Positions 38,739 through 48,315 of a DNA stretch of 64,000 nt are shown piece by piece. This DNA is from Domibacillus sp. DTU_2020_1001157_1_SI_ALB_TIR_016 (GTDB taxonomy: Bacteria > Bacillota > Bacilli > Bacillales > Domibacillaceae). The notes under the pieces are model-generated. The model saw only the letters and a list, made by a program, of their open reading frames with translations. It did no database searches and had not been told where the DNA came from. Numbering within the stretch: position 1 is the first letter of the stretch; each line of letters opens with the position of its first letter. The stretch lies in NCBI RefSeq assembly GCF_032341995.1, contig NZ_CP135439.1, forward strand, positions 2,621,001-2,685,000. Direction: 5' to 3'. Position numbers and translations under genes: made by a program.

Positions 38739-38915
38739 TGAGTCTATTTTCTTTTGCTCATCTGTATCGTCGTCGTCCATAACGTTTTTCATGCCGCGCT
38801 TAAATTCATGAAGTGTCTGGCCGGCGGCGCGTCCAAGCTGTGGCAATTTCTTCGGTCCAAATAACAACAAGGCGACAATCAAAATAATGGCAACTTCGCC
38901 AAATCCAAGGTTCAT
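38733..38915 (-). CDS. tatA: TatA, twin-arginine translocase pore subunit
   Basis: A 60-residue Tat component: short N-terminal membrane helix (about residues 5-20), the FGPKKLPQLGRAAG hinge and amphipathic helix, and an acidic tail. TatA oligomers form the passage for folded Tat substrates. No tatC is adjacent; in B. subtilis most tatA genes are paired with tatC but one (tatAC) stands alone, and this one does too. AAAGGGG precedes the ATG. Confidence 0.92.
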   Translation of the reverse strand: MNLGFGEVAIILIVALLLFGPKKLPQLGRAAGQTLHEFKRGMKNVMDDDDTDEQKKIDSK

Positions 38916-38976
38916 GTGTTTAGCCCCTTTTCTTTGTTGATATGCTTATTATAAAGGATAAACGGCCCTTTGAACG

Positions 38977-39013
38977 AAAAAAGAGAAACAGATTTGTGTC
39001 TATTTCCCTCTTT
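38977..39013 (-). terminator. Terminator of gltT
   Basis: GAGGGAAATAG/CTGTTTCTC stem with an eight-base loop, followed by T6. Confidence 0.75.
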
Positions 39014-39021
39014 ACTCGTTC

Positions 39022-40263
39022 CTATGCGCGGCCAACCGCTTGAAGGTTTCTGTTTTTTTCTGTTTCCCCAACGTACAGAGCGCATGCTGCATCACCTGTG
39101 ATATTAACAGCCGTCCGTGTCATATCAAGCAGACGGTCAATTCCGATAATTAAACCAATTCCCTCAACCGGCAGTCCGACACTGCCAAGCACCATCGCCA
39201 GCATAATAAGCCCGACGCCGGGTACACCAGCTGTTCCAATGCTGGCCAAAACAGCTGTTAGGACGACAGTCGCCAGTTCTCCCATTGTAAGATCAATTCC
39301 ATAAGCCTGGGCAATAAACATCGTTGCTACCCCTTGCATGATAGCGGTTCCATCCATATTAATGGTTGCGCCAAGCGGCTGTACAAATGAACTGATTGGC
39401 TCAGGCACTTTCAGATCTCTTTGGGCTACTTCCATGGAAACAGGCAGCGTCGCATTACTGCTTGATGTACTGAATGCGACTCCCATTGCCGGAGCAAACT
39501 TTTTAAAAAACCAAAGAGGATTTTTCTTCGCCAGGAAAGCAACGGTGCCCCCATATGTGATGGCGCTGTGGATAAACAATGCCGCTAATACAACAAGCAT
39601 GTATGAACCCATTGCCAGAATGGCATTCCAGCCTTGTGTGCCAATTGCTGTAGCAATTAAAGCAAAGGTTCCATATGGCGCAAACCGCATAACAAGCCCT
39701 ACCAAATACATCATAATTTCATTTCCCTGGTTCACTAAACTGAGGATGCCTTTTGTTTTTTCGCCAAGTGCAGTCAGGGCAAAGCCGATAAAAACGGCAA
39801 ATACAATTAGTTGAAGCATATTTCCTTCTGCCATCGCATTGATAGGATTTTTCGGAATAATATTCATAAGCGTTTCACTGACAGGCGGTGCTTCTTCTGT
39901 TGAGAATTCAGCGCCTGCTGTATCAAACTCTCCGGCTGCGCCCGGCTGAATCACAGCAGCAAGGATCAAGCCGATGATAACCGCGATACACGTTGTAATT
40001 AAAAAATAGCCTATCGTCTTTGCACCAATACGACCCAGCTTTTGTGGATCGCCAAGACCGGCCGATCCAAGCACAATGGAAAAGAAAACAAGTGGCACAA
40101 CAAGCATGTTAATCAGGCTCAGGAAAATCTGCCCGACCGGTACGAATAAATACGTATTCAGTACTTCAAATACATTTGGTGCAGTCAAGTTTAAAAGGAG
40201 ACCGACAATCGCTCCGAGGACAAGCGCTGCCACAATCTTGGTGGTTAAATTCATTTTTTTCAT
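39022..40263 (-). CDS. gltT: Dicarboxylate/amino-acid:cation symporter, GltT/GltP type
   Basis: A 413-residue DAACS-family symporter for glutamate/aspartate or C4-dicarboxylates, with about eight membrane helices plus two re-entrant loops. The serine-rich loop FSTSSSNATLP (about residues 263-273) and the NMDGTA segment near 302 are the family hallmarks. B. subtilis gltT (yhfG) lies in the equivalent region. AAAAGGGGTGA precedes the ATG. Confidence 0.9.
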   Translation of the reverse strand: MKKMNLTTKIVAALVLGAIVGLLLNLTAPNVFEVLNTYLFVPVGQIFLSLINMLVVPLVFFSIVLGSAGLGDPQKLGRIGAKTIGYFLITTCIAVIIGLILAAVIQPGAAGEFDTAGAEFSTEEAPPVSETLMNIIPKNPINAMAEGNMLQLIVFAVFIGFALTALGEKTKGILSLVNQGNEIMMYLVGLVMRFAPYGTFALIATAIGTQGWNAILAMGSYMLVVLAALFIHSAITYGGTVAFLAKKNPLWFFKKFAPAMGVAFSTSSSNATLPVSMEVAQRDLKVPEPISSFVQPLGATINMDGTAIMQGVATMFIAQAYGIDLTMGELATVVLTAVLASIGTAGVPGVGLIMLAMVLGSVGLPVEGIGLIIGIDRLLDMTRTAVNITGDAACALYVGETEKNRNLQAVGRA

Positions 40264-40483
40264 TTACTCACCCCTTTTTGACTGTGCAAATCCTTGCTTT
40301 TTTTCTACTAAAAACACGTAAAATAACAGCGGTATTTTAAGAAGTAACATACCACTCCTTTTAAAGATCTAAACCCCTGTTTTTATTCTTTGATTCCTTA
40401 GCGTTTTTACTTCTTTTTTGGTTATTGCAAGTCTTTGGAACTATACCTTAATATTCACTTTGTGCAACAAATTTTACAGGAGC

Positions 40484-40509
40484 GCTTATCATTATGAAAA
40501 TCGGGGTAT
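40484..40509 (+). promoter_or_regulatory. Possible sigma-B promoter upstream of the ArsC-like gene
   Basis: GCTTAT (40484-40489), 14 bases, GGGTAT (40504-40509). The -10 is perfect; the -35 matches at four of six. Confidence 0.4.
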
Positions 40510-40547
40510 AAAAGAATATAACCACCACGTCAAAGGGGTCAACCGGT

Positions 40548-40967
40548 ATGAAAAATAAAACTATTTTATTTCTGTCACCGTTTAATCATTTGAGCATGAT
40601 GGCAGAAGGATGGGCGGCAAGATTAAATGAGCCCTCCTGGAATGTAATCAGCGCTGCTTGCTCACGTGCAGACTATGACGCCCTTCCTGTTAAGGCGATG
40701 AAAGAAGTAAACATTGACATCGAGAGTAAAACACCGTATTCGCTGAAGCCTCAGCTCGTAAATGAGGCGGACATCGTGGTTGCTATTTATGATTTTCAAC
40801 GTGATAGCCTCCCTGCTCTTTTGAATGAATCCGAGCAGAAAGTGTTACGATGGAATATATTCAATCCAATACATTGTGATCATTTAACTGATCGATGGGC
40901 CGCTTATCAGGAAGTGTGCGATGAGCTTGCTGTAAAGATACAGGAGCTTAAAAAACAACTTATTTAA
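40548..40967 (+). CDS. ArsC-fold (low-molecular-weight phosphatase-like) protein lacking catalytic residues
   Basis: The 139-residue product aligns with thioredoxin-coupled arsenate reductases over its whole length: MAEGWAARL (residues 18-26), PVKAMKEV-IDI (47-58), NEADIVVAI (72-80). But the anion-binding loop is destroyed: the catalytic Cys10 position is Ser, the CxxxxxR loop is one residue short and its Arg is gone, and Cys82/Cys89 of ArsC correspond to Tyr81 and to Ser/Leu. It therefore cannot reduce arsenate by the known mechanism. A binding or regulatory role is possible. The frame is intact, so it is kept under selection and is not a pseudogene. Confidence 0.8.
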   Translation: MKNKTILFLSPFNHLSMMAEGWAARLNEPSWNVISAACSRADYDALPVKAMKEVNIDIESKTPYSLKPQLVNEADIVVAIYDFQRDSLPALLNESEQKVLRWNIFNPIHCDHLTDRWAAYQEVCDELAVKIQELKKQLI

Positions 40968-41015
40968 ACCTTTACGCCTTTGCGGTTGGGCCAGCGAGGG
41001 TATTTTTTTTTGAAA
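40968..41015 (+). terminator. Possible terminator after the ArsC-like gene
   Basis: A weak imperfect hairpin is followed by a run of nine T at 41005-41013. The stem is poor, so confidence is low. Confidence 0.35.
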
Positions 41016-41067
41016 CTAAATTTTTTAGCATCCGTATAACTCATTTAGAGAGGCAGGGATTATAATT

Positions 41068-41880
41068 ATGGAAACAAAACAAACACTGATCGAACAGCTG
41101 CAGCAAATTGGGCAGTGGGAAAAGGATCAAAAAGGATTGTGGATTTGGGACCGTGCAGCCCGTCTTCCTTTTGCTATCCTTGATAAACTGACTCCTTCTT
41201 TTATTCAGCGAAAAATTGGCTCGCTGCTAGATGAACTCGGCTATTATATTCAAAGCGGCGGCAAGTATTTAACGAGGCAGGACAGCATCTTAAAAAAGCT
41301 GGAGCGTAACGCCGAAGTACCTGTTCACTCTATAGAAGACGTAAAAAAACTGCCGATTTCCGTTATGGACGAGACTGCTTTTTCGATTCAAAAATCGCAT
41401 GCGGGCGCCGCTACCGTTCAAGGTGCTACAACAGGCATTGGAGGCATTTTTACGCTGGCGGTTGATATCCCTGCCACATTGGCGATCTCTCTAAAGATGC
41501 TTCAAGAAATCGCTGTGGCTTATGGATATGATCCTAATGAGCGGGAAGAACGGATTTTCATTATTAAATGCCTGCAATTTTCTTCCTCCGATATTGTTGG
41601 GAAACAATCTATTTTAAAAGAAATTGCGAACTATGCCGATCGGGGGAGCAGCAAAGAAATGATTTCGCAAATGCAGGGCTGGCGGGAAGTGGTGCTTTCC
41701 TACAGAGAGCAATACAGCTTAAAGAAAGTGTTTCGTCTTGTGCCCGTAGTGGGCATTGTTTTCGGAGCACTGTCAAACCGCTCGATGATTGAAGAATTGT
41801 CCGATACCGCCATCATGCTTTATAAAAAACGGCGTATTTTAGAGAAACTAGCAGAAACCGAATCAGACATCCGCCTTTAA
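41068..41880 (+). CDS. EcsC-family protein
   Basis: A 270-residue protein of the EcsC family: the WIWDRAARLPFAILDKLTP N-terminal segment, a glycine-rich hydrophobic core (GATTGIGGIFTLAVDIPATLAISLKMLQEIA, near residues 116-150) and a C-terminal hydrophobic hairpin around 225-245. Families of this type are membrane-associated and of unknown biochemical role. In B. subtilis ecsC follows ecsB; here ecsAB lie 23 kb away without a third gene, so this may be the displaced ecsC or a paralogue. Its stop overlaps the convergent neighbour by three bases. Confidence 0.75.
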   Translation: METKQTLIEQLQQIGQWEKDQKGLWIWDRAARLPFAILDKLTPSFIQRKIGSLLDELGYYIQSGGKYLTRQDSILKKLERNAEVPVHSIEDVKKLPISVMDETAFSIQKSHAGAATVQGATTGIGGIFTLAVDIPATLAISLKMLQEIAVAYGYDPNEREERIFIIKCLQFSSSDIVGKQSILKEIANYADRGSSKEMISQMQGWREVVLSYREQYSLKKVFRLVPVVGIVFGALSNRSMIEELSDTAIMLYKKRRILEKLAETESDIRL

Positions 41881-41903
41881 TGCGGATCGTCTGATTCGGT
41901 TTC
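41854..41903. terminator. Shared long hairpin terminator between convergent, overlapping genes
   Basis: GAAACCGAATCAGAC...TCCGC pairs with GCGGA...GTCTGATTCGGTTTC over about 20 bp with one internal mismatch. The stem lies within the coding ends of both convergent genes. Confidence 0.85.
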
Positions 41904-42554
41904 TTTTGTAAGCTTCTCAATCACCTTTTTATTTCCGTATAAGTACAGCTTGTCACCTGCCTGAATCGTTTCCTCTGTTAAATTCTCGCGTACATTTACT
42001 TCTCCTCTTTTAATGAATAACAAATTGGCATCATGCCCATGCTCAAAGACATCCTCCACCTTTTTTCCATCAAGCTTCGTGCCTTCTTCTACCACTACAT
42101 CTGTTACAATGTCATCTTCTTGAAGAAAAAGCGCTTCTTTCACTGGCAGTTCGGAAATATCTAGATTTTTTTTCATCTCATGTTTAAATCGGTGCTGAAG
42201 AAGCTTTTTAGTCACTGGTGTTTTACCGAGAATGTAAATGGCTAGCAGTACGGAACTAATAATCATCAATTCCTTTAAGCGCAGGTCATTAGCTAAAATA
42301 TTGGTAATCGCTGAGATAATAACGGCCAATGAAAAAGCACCGAACAGAATGAGAAACATACTGATTCGGCGTCGTACGGGATGATCAATAATAAGCTGTG
42401 ATTCATCTGTTGTAAATCCGGTGCCTGTCAGCATGGAAATCGCCTGATACCGGGCTACCTCTTTTTCAAGTCCTGTTAAGTGAAACGCGATTACAGATAT
42501 TTCAATGACAAGCACCACAATGACCAAATAAAGTAAAATAAATACAAATCCCAT
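41877..42554 (-). CDS. Membrane protein with C-terminal TrkA_C (RCK_C) domain
   Basis: A 225-residue protein: membrane helices at about 5-27, 62-85 and 90-112, then a cytosolic TrkA_C domain (about 140-220, DVVVEEGTKLDGKKVEDV, IQAGDKLYLYG). RCK_C domains bind ligands such as nucleotides in potassium transport systems. A longer upstream frame overlaps spoVR; GAAGG fits the ATG at 42554. I cannot name a characterised orthologue; a role in ion transport or its regulation is inferred from the domain. Confidence 0.7.
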   Translation of the reverse strand: MGFVFILLYLVIVVLVIEISVIAFHLTGLEKEVARYQAISMLTGTGFTTDESQLIIDHPVRRRISMFLILFGAFSLAVIISAITNILANDLRLKELMIISSVLLAIYILGKTPVTKKLLQHRFKHEMKKNLDISELPVKEALFLQEDDIVTDVVVEEGTKLDGKKVEDVFEHGHDANLLFIKRGEVNVRENLTEETIQAGDKLYLYGNKKVIEKLTKETESDDPH

Positions 42555-42606
42555 ATCTTGCTGCCTTCTTTCCGGAACGGCTTTTCTTTCAATGTTCCCG
42601 AAGGCA

Positions 42607-43920
42607 TTAACCGGTAAACATGCCGCCATACTTCCTTTTTAACCCGTCCTTTCCGTAAGTAAAAATAGTCGTCCGTCCATCAATAACGGTTGTTAAATGA
42701 ACGGGTTTTCCCCATAACGTATAGAGATTTGGAATGGTTTGCTCCAAATATCCAACGTCCAGTTCTTTTCCTTCATACGAATGTAAAATATGCAGGTCTT
42801 CTTTTCCGTCTGTGACGTAAAGAGATGGGAATCCTCCGTTTACCTTTGAGGAAACAAGCTGATCCTGCACCGATGCCCACTCCTTATCAGTGATCGTCCA
42901 GTGGGCTCCTTTTTTCTCAAACAAATACAGATCCTCCTGCTCAACAAATTCTTTCGTCAAGTAGTTGCGGAGAAAAGAAATATCGGATTCTCTGGCGCGG
43001 ATATCAAACAAAATCTCGCGGTTTCCATATTGTTTTTCAATGTATTCATATAATTTAACCCCAAGATAATAAGGGTTGATGCCCATTTTAGACGGCTGTA
43101 CAACATCCGCATTCAAACGCGCATATTCAATGGCCTCAGATTCTGTTAAGGACAGCTCTCTCATAATCTTCATATGCCAGTAAGAGGCCCAGCCTTCATT
43201 CATAATTTTTGTTTCCATCTGCGGCCAGAAGTAAAGCATCTCCTGCCGGATTAACATGACAATTTCACGCTGCCAGTCTGTTAAAACCGGACTGTTCGCA
43301 GCGATAAAAGCAAGAAGGTCTTTTTCAAAAAATGTTTCCTCTACTTGCTTGGGAGCCGATTCTTTTTCCCAAAGATCATCGTATTCGTAACGGTGAGTGA
43401 ATGGCTCGTCGATTTGATGAGAGCCGATATGTGCCAGGGGATCTACATGCTCCTCAATGGATAAAACGGCGTCAAGAAAAGCTTCCACCTGCTCAATTCC
43501 ATGTTCATCTGTTAACTGGCTGATCCGCTCTGCTGCAGAAGCCATTGATTTTTCCATTTGGTTATTTGTTTTTTCAAAGTGGACATTATTTTTAAAAAAG
43601 TCCGAGTGAGCTAAAACATGGGCAACAATAAGCTTGTTTTGAACGAGTGAGTTTGTATTGAGCAAAAAAGCCTGGCACGGATCTGTATTCATTACCAGCT
43701 CGTATATTTTGCTGAGCCCCATCTCATAGTGGAGCTTCATTTTGTAAAATCGCTTCCCAAACCGCCAATGCGAAAAACGGGCAGGCATTCCATAAGCACC
43801 AAAAGTGTAAATAATATCTGCCGGGCAAATTTCATAACGCATTGAATAGAAATCAAGCCCGAATCCTGCAGCAATATCTGTAATTTCTTCGATTGCATAT
43901 TGAAGATCAGCATGCTTCAT
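42607..43920 (-). CDS. spoVR: SpoVR, stage V sporulation protein R
   Basis: A 437-residue protein of the SpoVR/YcgB family, needed for normal spore cortex formation in B. subtilis. The N-terminus ([29 protein letters not shown]) and the [10 protein letters not shown] segment near residue 240, a likely metal-binding site, are highly conserved in the family. AGGGGGGAT fits the ATG at 43920. In many bacteria spoVR is clustered with prkA and yhbH; here it is about 9 kb from them, on the same strand. Confidence 0.92.
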   Translation of the reverse strand: MKHADLQYAIEEITDIAAGFGLDFYSMRYEICPADIIYTFGAYGMPARFSHWRFGKRFYKMKLHYEMGLSKIYELVMNTDPCQAFLLNTNSLVQNKLIVAHVLAHSDFFKNNVHFEKTNNQMEKSMASAAERISQLTDEHGIEQVEAFLDAVLSIEEHVDPLAHIGSHQIDEPFTHRYEYDDLWEKESAPKQVEETFFEKDLLAFIAANSPVLTDWQREIVMLIRQEMLYFWPQMETKIMNEGWASYWHMKIMRELSLTESEAIEYARLNADVVQPSKMGINPYYLGVKLYEYIEKQYGNREILFDIRARESDISFLRNYLTKEFVEQEDLYLFEKKGAHWTITDKEWASVQDQLVSSKVNGGFPSLYVTDGKEDLHILHSYEGKELDVGYLEQTIPNLYTLWGKPVHLTTVIDGRTTIFTYGKDGLKRKYGGMFTG

Positions 43921-43965
43921 CCGAATCCCCCCTGAATCTATGTGTATGCGTACGCCCATTAAACA

Positions 43966-44002
43966 TGAAAAAAGAGGCGGATTTCATCCGCCTCTTTTTT
44001 TA
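43966..44002 (-). terminator. Terminator of pgcA
   Basis: AAAAAAGAGGCGGAT/ATCCGCCTCTTTTTT stem with a three-base loop. Confidence 0.9.
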
Positions 44003-44039
44003 TATGCTGCAGCCCAAAGAAGCCGCCAGCTCTTGATCA

Positions 44040-45773
44040 TTATTTCAGCATTTCATTTACACGCGCCATGAAATCTTCTTGAACGAGTGCAAGCTTTTCC
44101 GTTACTTCCTCCAACGAATCGGCTTTTACCCCAAAGTAAAATTTCACTTTTGGTTCTGTTCCCGATGGACGAGCGCACACCCACGTTCCATCTTCAAGGA
44201 AATATTTTAATACATTTGAAGAAGGCAGCTCGATCAGCTGTTTTTCATTCGTAGCAATCGCCGTACGCTCCCCTGTCTGATAATCTTCTACGGCTTCGAC
44301 CCGGATGCCTGCAATTGATTCAGGCGCCTGCGCGCGGAAAGAAGACAGCAGCCCCGCAATTTGCTCTGCCCCGTCTTTTCCTTTTAACGTCAAAGACTGA
44401 AGGCCTTCCTTGAAGTAGCCAACACGCTCATATAAATCTATCAATGCTTCATGCAGGGTTTTCCCCTGCTTTTTGAAGTACGCGCATGCTTCAACAGCCA
44501 GAAGCGCTGCCTGCACGGCGTCTTTATCACGGGCAAAATCTCCAATTAAGTATCCATAGCTTTCTTCATAACCAAACAAGAATGTAAATTCGCCTGATTC
44601 GTTATACTGCTCAATTTTTTCGCCGATAAATTTAAAGCCGGTTAACACGTCTTCGCATGAAACACCATATTGAGCTGCTGCTGCACGTCCCAGCTCAGAC
44701 GTTACAATGGTTTTGAAAATACGGCCGTTTTCAGGCAGTGTGCCTTTTTCTTTTTTGCGGGCCAAAATATAATCCACCAGCACAGCGCCTGTTTCATTTC
44801 CTGTCAGCAAAACATATCCGCCGTTTCCGTCTTTTACAGCGACACCAAGACGGTCTGCATCCGGATCTGTCGCAATCAAAATATCCGCATCCACTTTTTG
44901 TCCATCACGGATAGCCAGCTCAAACGCTGCTTTTTCCTCAGGATTTGGAGATTTTACGGTTGAAAAATTGGCATCTGGCTGCTCCTGTTCAGCTACAACA
45001 GTCACATTTTGATATCCAAGCGCCTCAAGTGCCTGGCGTACAGGCTTATTACCAGTACCGTGAAGAGGAGAAAACACAATATTGACATCGGATTCTTGTG
45101 CTGCTTCCGGCCACTCTGAAATAGTCACAAGATTGTCCACATATGCCTGATCGATTTCTTTCCCGATCATTTGAATTAGTCCCTGTTCTTTTAACAGTTC
45201 CTCATCTTTTACCTCGATCTGGAGTTCATCACCTGCTGCGTTCACTTTATCGATGACACGATCAGCTGCTTCCGGAGCAAGCTGGGCACCATCCGGCCCG
45301 TACACTTTATAGCCGTTGTACTCAGGCGGGTTATGGCTTGCTGTAATCACGATACCAGCAAAAGCATTCAGCTCACGTACGGCAAAAGACAATTCCGGTG
45401 TTGGGCGAAGCTCGTCAAAAAGATATGTTTGAATACCTGCTGAAGCGAGTGTTTTCGCACTTTCAAGCGCAAACTCCGGTGATTTATGGCGAGAGTCATA
45501 GGCAATCGCTACACCGCGTTTTTTCGCTTCTTCTCCTTGCTCTGTTATGTAAGCTGCCAAACCTGCAGACGCTTTTCGAATCGTGTATACATTCATCCGG
45601 TTCGTGCCAGCGCCAATTTCGCCGCGCATGCCGCCCGTACCAAATTCAAGATTTTTATAAAAAGCATCTTCTAAACTTTTTTCATCTTCTTCGATTGAAA
45701 GAAGCAGCTCACTCATTTCTGCATCAAGTTCCGAATAGTTTTTCCATCTTGTATATTCTTCTTTCCAGGCCAC
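44040..45773 (-). CDS. pgcA: Alpha-phosphoglucomutase (PgcA/YhxB)
   Basis: A 577-residue alpha-D-phosphohexomutase that converts glucose 6-phosphate to glucose 1-phosphate for UDP-glucose, wall teichoic acid and glycolipid synthesis. The phosphoserine loop [13 protein letters not shown] is near residues 140-152, the metal loop DPDADRLG near 300, and the sugar/phosphate site with [12 protein letters not shown] near 540. A GTG at 45773, seven bases after GGAGGG, is preferred to an ATG that would lie too close to that site. Confidence 0.93.
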   Translation of the reverse strand: MAWKEEYTRWKNYSELDAEMSELLLSIEEDEKSLEDAFYKNLEFGTGGMRGEIGAGTNRMNVYTIRKASAGLAAYITEQGEEAKKRGVAIAYDSRHKSPEFALESAKTLASAGIQTYLFDELRPTPELSFAVRELNAFAGIVITASHNPPEYNGYKVYGPDGAQLAPEAADRVIDKVNAAGDELQIEVKDEELLKEQGLIQMIGKEIDQAYVDNLVTISEWPEAAQESDVNIVFSPLHGTGNKPVRQALEALGYQNVTVVAEQEQPDANFSTVKSPNPEEKAAFELAIRDGQKVDADILIATDPDADRLGVAVKDGNGGYVLLTGNETGAVLVDYILARKKEKGTLPENGRIFKTIVTSELGRAAAAQYGVSCEDVLTGFKFIGEKIEQYNESGEFTFLFGYEESYGYLIGDFARDKDAVQAALLAVEACAYFKKQGKTLHEALIDLYERVGYFKEGLQSLTLKGKDGAEQIAGLLSSFRAQAPESIAGIRVEAVEDYQTGERTAIATNEKQLIELPSSNVLKYFLEDGTWVCARPSGTEPKVKFYFGVKADSLEEVTEKLALVQEDFMARVNEMLK

Positions 45774-45903
45774 AGGCATTCCCTCCAAAACTATGATTTC
45801 CTATATCATACCATTTGTTGTTCTTATTTCACAGAATTATTAACAGTAAACCTCATTCATTTTTAACCAAAAACAACCAGGATACAGGAGACGCTCAGAA
45901 TGT

Positions 45904-45933
45904 TTTACTTTTCTTCTTTATTCAGACTATAAT
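45904..45933 (+). promoter_or_regulatory. Sigma-A-type promoter of bdbC
   Basis: TTTACT (45904-45909), 18 bases, TATAAT (45928-45933). Confidence 0.55.
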
Positions 45934-45974
45934 GCTAATGTTCAGCAATTATTTTGATGAAAGGCGGGGATCTC

Positions 45975-46391
45975 ATGCAAAAAAAAGAAAACCTGCTTTT
46001 CACCGCATGGGCTGCTTCATTTACAGCCATGCTAGGCAGTCTTTATTTCTCAGAAATTGCCGGCTATGAACCTTGTGAGCTTTGCTGGTATCAGCGTATT
46101 TTGATGTACCCTCTCGTATTGATTCTTGGGATTGCGATCGCCAGAAGGGACACGAAAGCCGCTGTTTATTCGCTCGCGATGTCTGGTATTGGCGGTCTTA
46201 TTTCCCTTTACCATTATGGCATTCAAAAAATCGATTTTTTAACGGATGCTGCTCCTGCCTGCGGCCGGGTGCCGTGCACAGGGATGTATATCAACTGGTT
46301 CGGTTTCGTTACCATCCCGTTTCTCGCGTTGACTGCATTTACGATTATTTTCGTGGCCAGCTTGATGATTTTAAAAAGAAAAGGGGCGTAA
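45975..46391 (+). CDS. bdbC: BdbC, DsbB-like thiol oxidoreductase
   Basis: A 138-residue membrane protein with four helices that passes electrons from a thioredoxin-like oxidase to quinone. Both cysteine pairs are present: Cys34/Cys37 (CELC) in the first outer loop and Cys96/Cys101 (CGRVPC) in the second. GGCGGGG fits the ATG at 45975, which also gives the length of the B. subtilis protein. It is four bases upstream of a thioredoxin-fold gene, its probable partner. Confidence 0.9.
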   Translation: MQKKENLLFTAWAASFTAMLGSLYFSEIAGYEPCELCWYQRILMYPLVLILGIAIARRDTKAAVYSLAMSGIGGLISLYHYGIQKIDFLTDAAPACGRVPCTGMYINWFGFVTIPFLALTAFTIIFVASLMILKRKGA

Positions 46392-46395
46392 ATCA

Positions 46396-46872
46396 TTGAA
46401 GAAAGTGATTATTTTTGCGGTGGTTCTCGTTGCTGTTTTTGGCGCGATTGCCTTTGTAACGCAATATCAAAAAGAAGAAGCATCGAAAGGAAATCCATAT
46501 GGCAAGGATGACCTTCATACTGAAACGGTCAAGCAGCTGAATGACCCAAACTACCAAAATATTATCCTGCCTGATGACCTTGAGAAAAAATTAGAGGACA
46601 GCGAAGATGCGGTTGTTTATTTTTACAGCCCGACCTGCCCACACTGCCAGGAAACCACGCCTGTTTTAATGCCCATTGCGGATGATGAAAATGTAGAAGT
46701 ACTTCAGTATAATCTGCTTGAATTTGAACAAGGCTGGACAGACTATGGGATTGAATATACACCAACACTTGTTTATTTTGAAAACGGGGTAGAAAAAGAC
46801 CGCCTTGTCGGCAGCCAGCCGGAAGCGGAATGGACTGCGTTTTTAAACCAGACAAAAGAAAATAACCAATAA
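46396..46872 (+). CDS. Membrane-anchored thioredoxin-fold protein (BdbC partner)
   Basis: A 158-residue protein with an N-terminal membrane anchor (about residues 4-23) and an outward-facing thioredoxin domain with the active site Cys81-Pro-His-Cys84. CPHC is the oxidising DsbA type, so this is probably the substrate oxidase re-oxidised by BdbC. It is smaller than BdbD and not an obvious orthologue. It starts at TTG, seven bases after AAGGGGCG, in an operon with bdbC. Confidence 0.8.
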   Translation: MKKVIIFAVVLVAVFGAIAFVTQYQKEEASKGNPYGKDDLHTETVKQLNDPNYQNIILPDDLEKKLEDSEDAVVYFYSPTCPHCQETTPVLMPIADDENVEVLQYNLLEFEQGWTDYGIEYTPTLVYFENGVEKDRLVGSQPEAEWTAFLNQTKENNQ

Positions 46873-46910
46873 AAAAAGCGGCCTTCCCTAAATGGGAAAG
46901 CCGTTTTTTA
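46871..46910. terminator. Bidirectional terminator between the thioredoxin-fold gene and yhcU
   Basis: AAAGCGGCcTTCCC/GGGAAaGCCGTTT stem with a five-base loop and A/T arms. Confidence 0.85.
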
Positions 46911-47267
46911 TTTTGAAAAAGTCGTCCGCTTCTGTTCAATAAAAAAGGACAGCGGAAATGGAAAAGAAATCTGATAACTTTGTAATGTATGAATACTTTC
47001 CGTAAATAATGCTTCATATTGAGTAGAAAGAGATGAGGTTTCTAGGATGGAAATAATCGTATTGAGTGCTGTGATTACACATGAAGCATCGTGCAGCGAT
47101 TCTACTTGTTCAAGTTGTTTATCATCCAGTGAAAAAAGTTTTTCTGCTTCGATCTTTTCAATAAGATCAGACTGAATGTAACGTGGAAATACCTGTTTCG
47201 ACAAATAAGAGCACAATGTTTTAATTTTCTCTTCTTGTTCAATGGTTGAAGACATAAGTATGGACAT
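46908..47267 (-). CDS. yhcU: YhcU-like protein (DUF5365)
   Basis: A 119-residue protein with the STIEQEEKI N-terminal segment, FPRYIQSDLIEKIE, ITALNTIISILE and SFPFPLSF segments, resembling B. subtilis YhcU. It lies next to yhcT as in B. subtilis. AGGTGG precedes the ATG. No function is known. Confidence 0.7.
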   Translation of the reverse strand: MSILMSSTIEQEEKIKTLCSYLSKQVFPRYIQSDLIEKIEAEKLFSLDDKQLEQVESLHDASCVITALNTIISILETSSLSTQYEALFTESIHTLQSYQISFPFPLSFFIEQKRTTFSK

Positions 47268-47359
47268 GGTTTGCAGCCACCTTTAGTTGCAGTCTCCTAC
47301 CAGAATACCATACAATTCTCAGAGAGAAAATAACTATTTATTAGAAAAGGATGAACTTC

Positions 47360-48268
47360 ATGCATACAATTCGACAAAATCAGCACTGGGTAATGTATAT
47401 AAATGCAGAGCTGGATGGTTCAACCATTGAAGCGATTCTTTCAGAAAAATGGCAGCTTCCGAAAAAAATGATTCATTTATGGCGAATGGACCGTTCTATT
47501 CTTTTGAATGGACAGCCTGGAAATTGGCGGCAGCCGCTTGAGCAGGGCAGCTCGGTAGCCTTTCCTTTTTTCAAACCCGGTTCATTCGGCGCTGAACCTG
47601 TGCCTCCCTCGCCTTCCATTTTATACGAGGATGATCATTTGGTGGTTGCGGATAAACCGGCCGGAATAAAGACCCATCCGAATGACCCCGGTGAACGCCA
47701 TACGCTGCTCAACTGTGTAAGCTATCATATGTCAGTGAAAGGAGACTCTCTTCCTGTACGGCATGTCCACCGCCTCGATGAAGGAACAAGCGGAGCTGTT
47801 TTGTTTTCAAAACATGAAGCGGCTTATGCCGTGCTCTCCCGCCTGCTCGAGCAAAAAGAAATTTTTCGCACATACTATGCAGTAGTGGACGGGCCTGTGG
47901 CAAAAAAAAGCGGCACGATAAAAAAATCAATTGGAAAAGATCGCCATCATCCGACAAGACGGCGGATTTCTCCGAACGGCCAGGCAGCGGTTACTCATTT
48001 TGAACGGGTGGCCGTGCAGGATGGCCGCTCCTTGCTAAAGTGCCGGCTCGAAACAGGCCGCACTCACCAAATTCGTGTCCATTTGTCCTCGATCGGCCAT
48101 CCGATTTCTGGAGATGCATTGTACGGCGGAAGCGGGATTTCTCCCCATCCACTGCTGCATGCGGCAAAATTAACAATTCCTCACCCATTTGTAAATGATT
48201 GCGTAACCGTATCGGCTCCTGTGCCGGATTCAATAAAAAAGCTTTTTTTAACGACATATTTCGAGTAA
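47360..48268 (+). CDS. yhcT: RluA-family pseudouridine synthase YhcT
   Basis: A 302-residue RNA pseudouridine synthase. The catalytic aspartate is Asp140 in the HRLDEGTSGAVLF motif; an S4-like N-terminal part precedes the catalytic domain, and the GRTHQIRVHL segment near 225 is conserved. AAAAGG fits the ATG at 47360 rather than one nine bases earlier, and the resulting length equals that of B. subtilis YhcT. The RNA target (rRNA or tRNA) is unknown. Confidence 0.9.
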   Translation: MHTIRQNQHWVMYINAELDGSTIEAILSEKWQLPKKMIHLWRMDRSILLNGQPGNWRQPLEQGSSVAFPFFKPGSFGAEPVPPSPSILYEDDHLVVADKPAGIKTHPNDPGERHTLLNCVSYHMSVKGDSLPVRHVHRLDEGTSGAVLFSKHEAAYAVLSRLLEQKEIFRTYYAVVDGPVAKKSGTIKKSIGKDRHHPTRRRISPNGQAAVTHFERVAVQDGRSLLKCRLETGRTHQIRVHLSSIGHPISGDALYGGSGISPHPLLHAAKLTIPHPFVNDCVTVSAPVPDSIKKLFLTTYFE

Positions 48269-48315
48269 AATGGGAAAGTTGAGATTATTTTTAACTATTT
48301 CAGGAGGTTGTGAAC

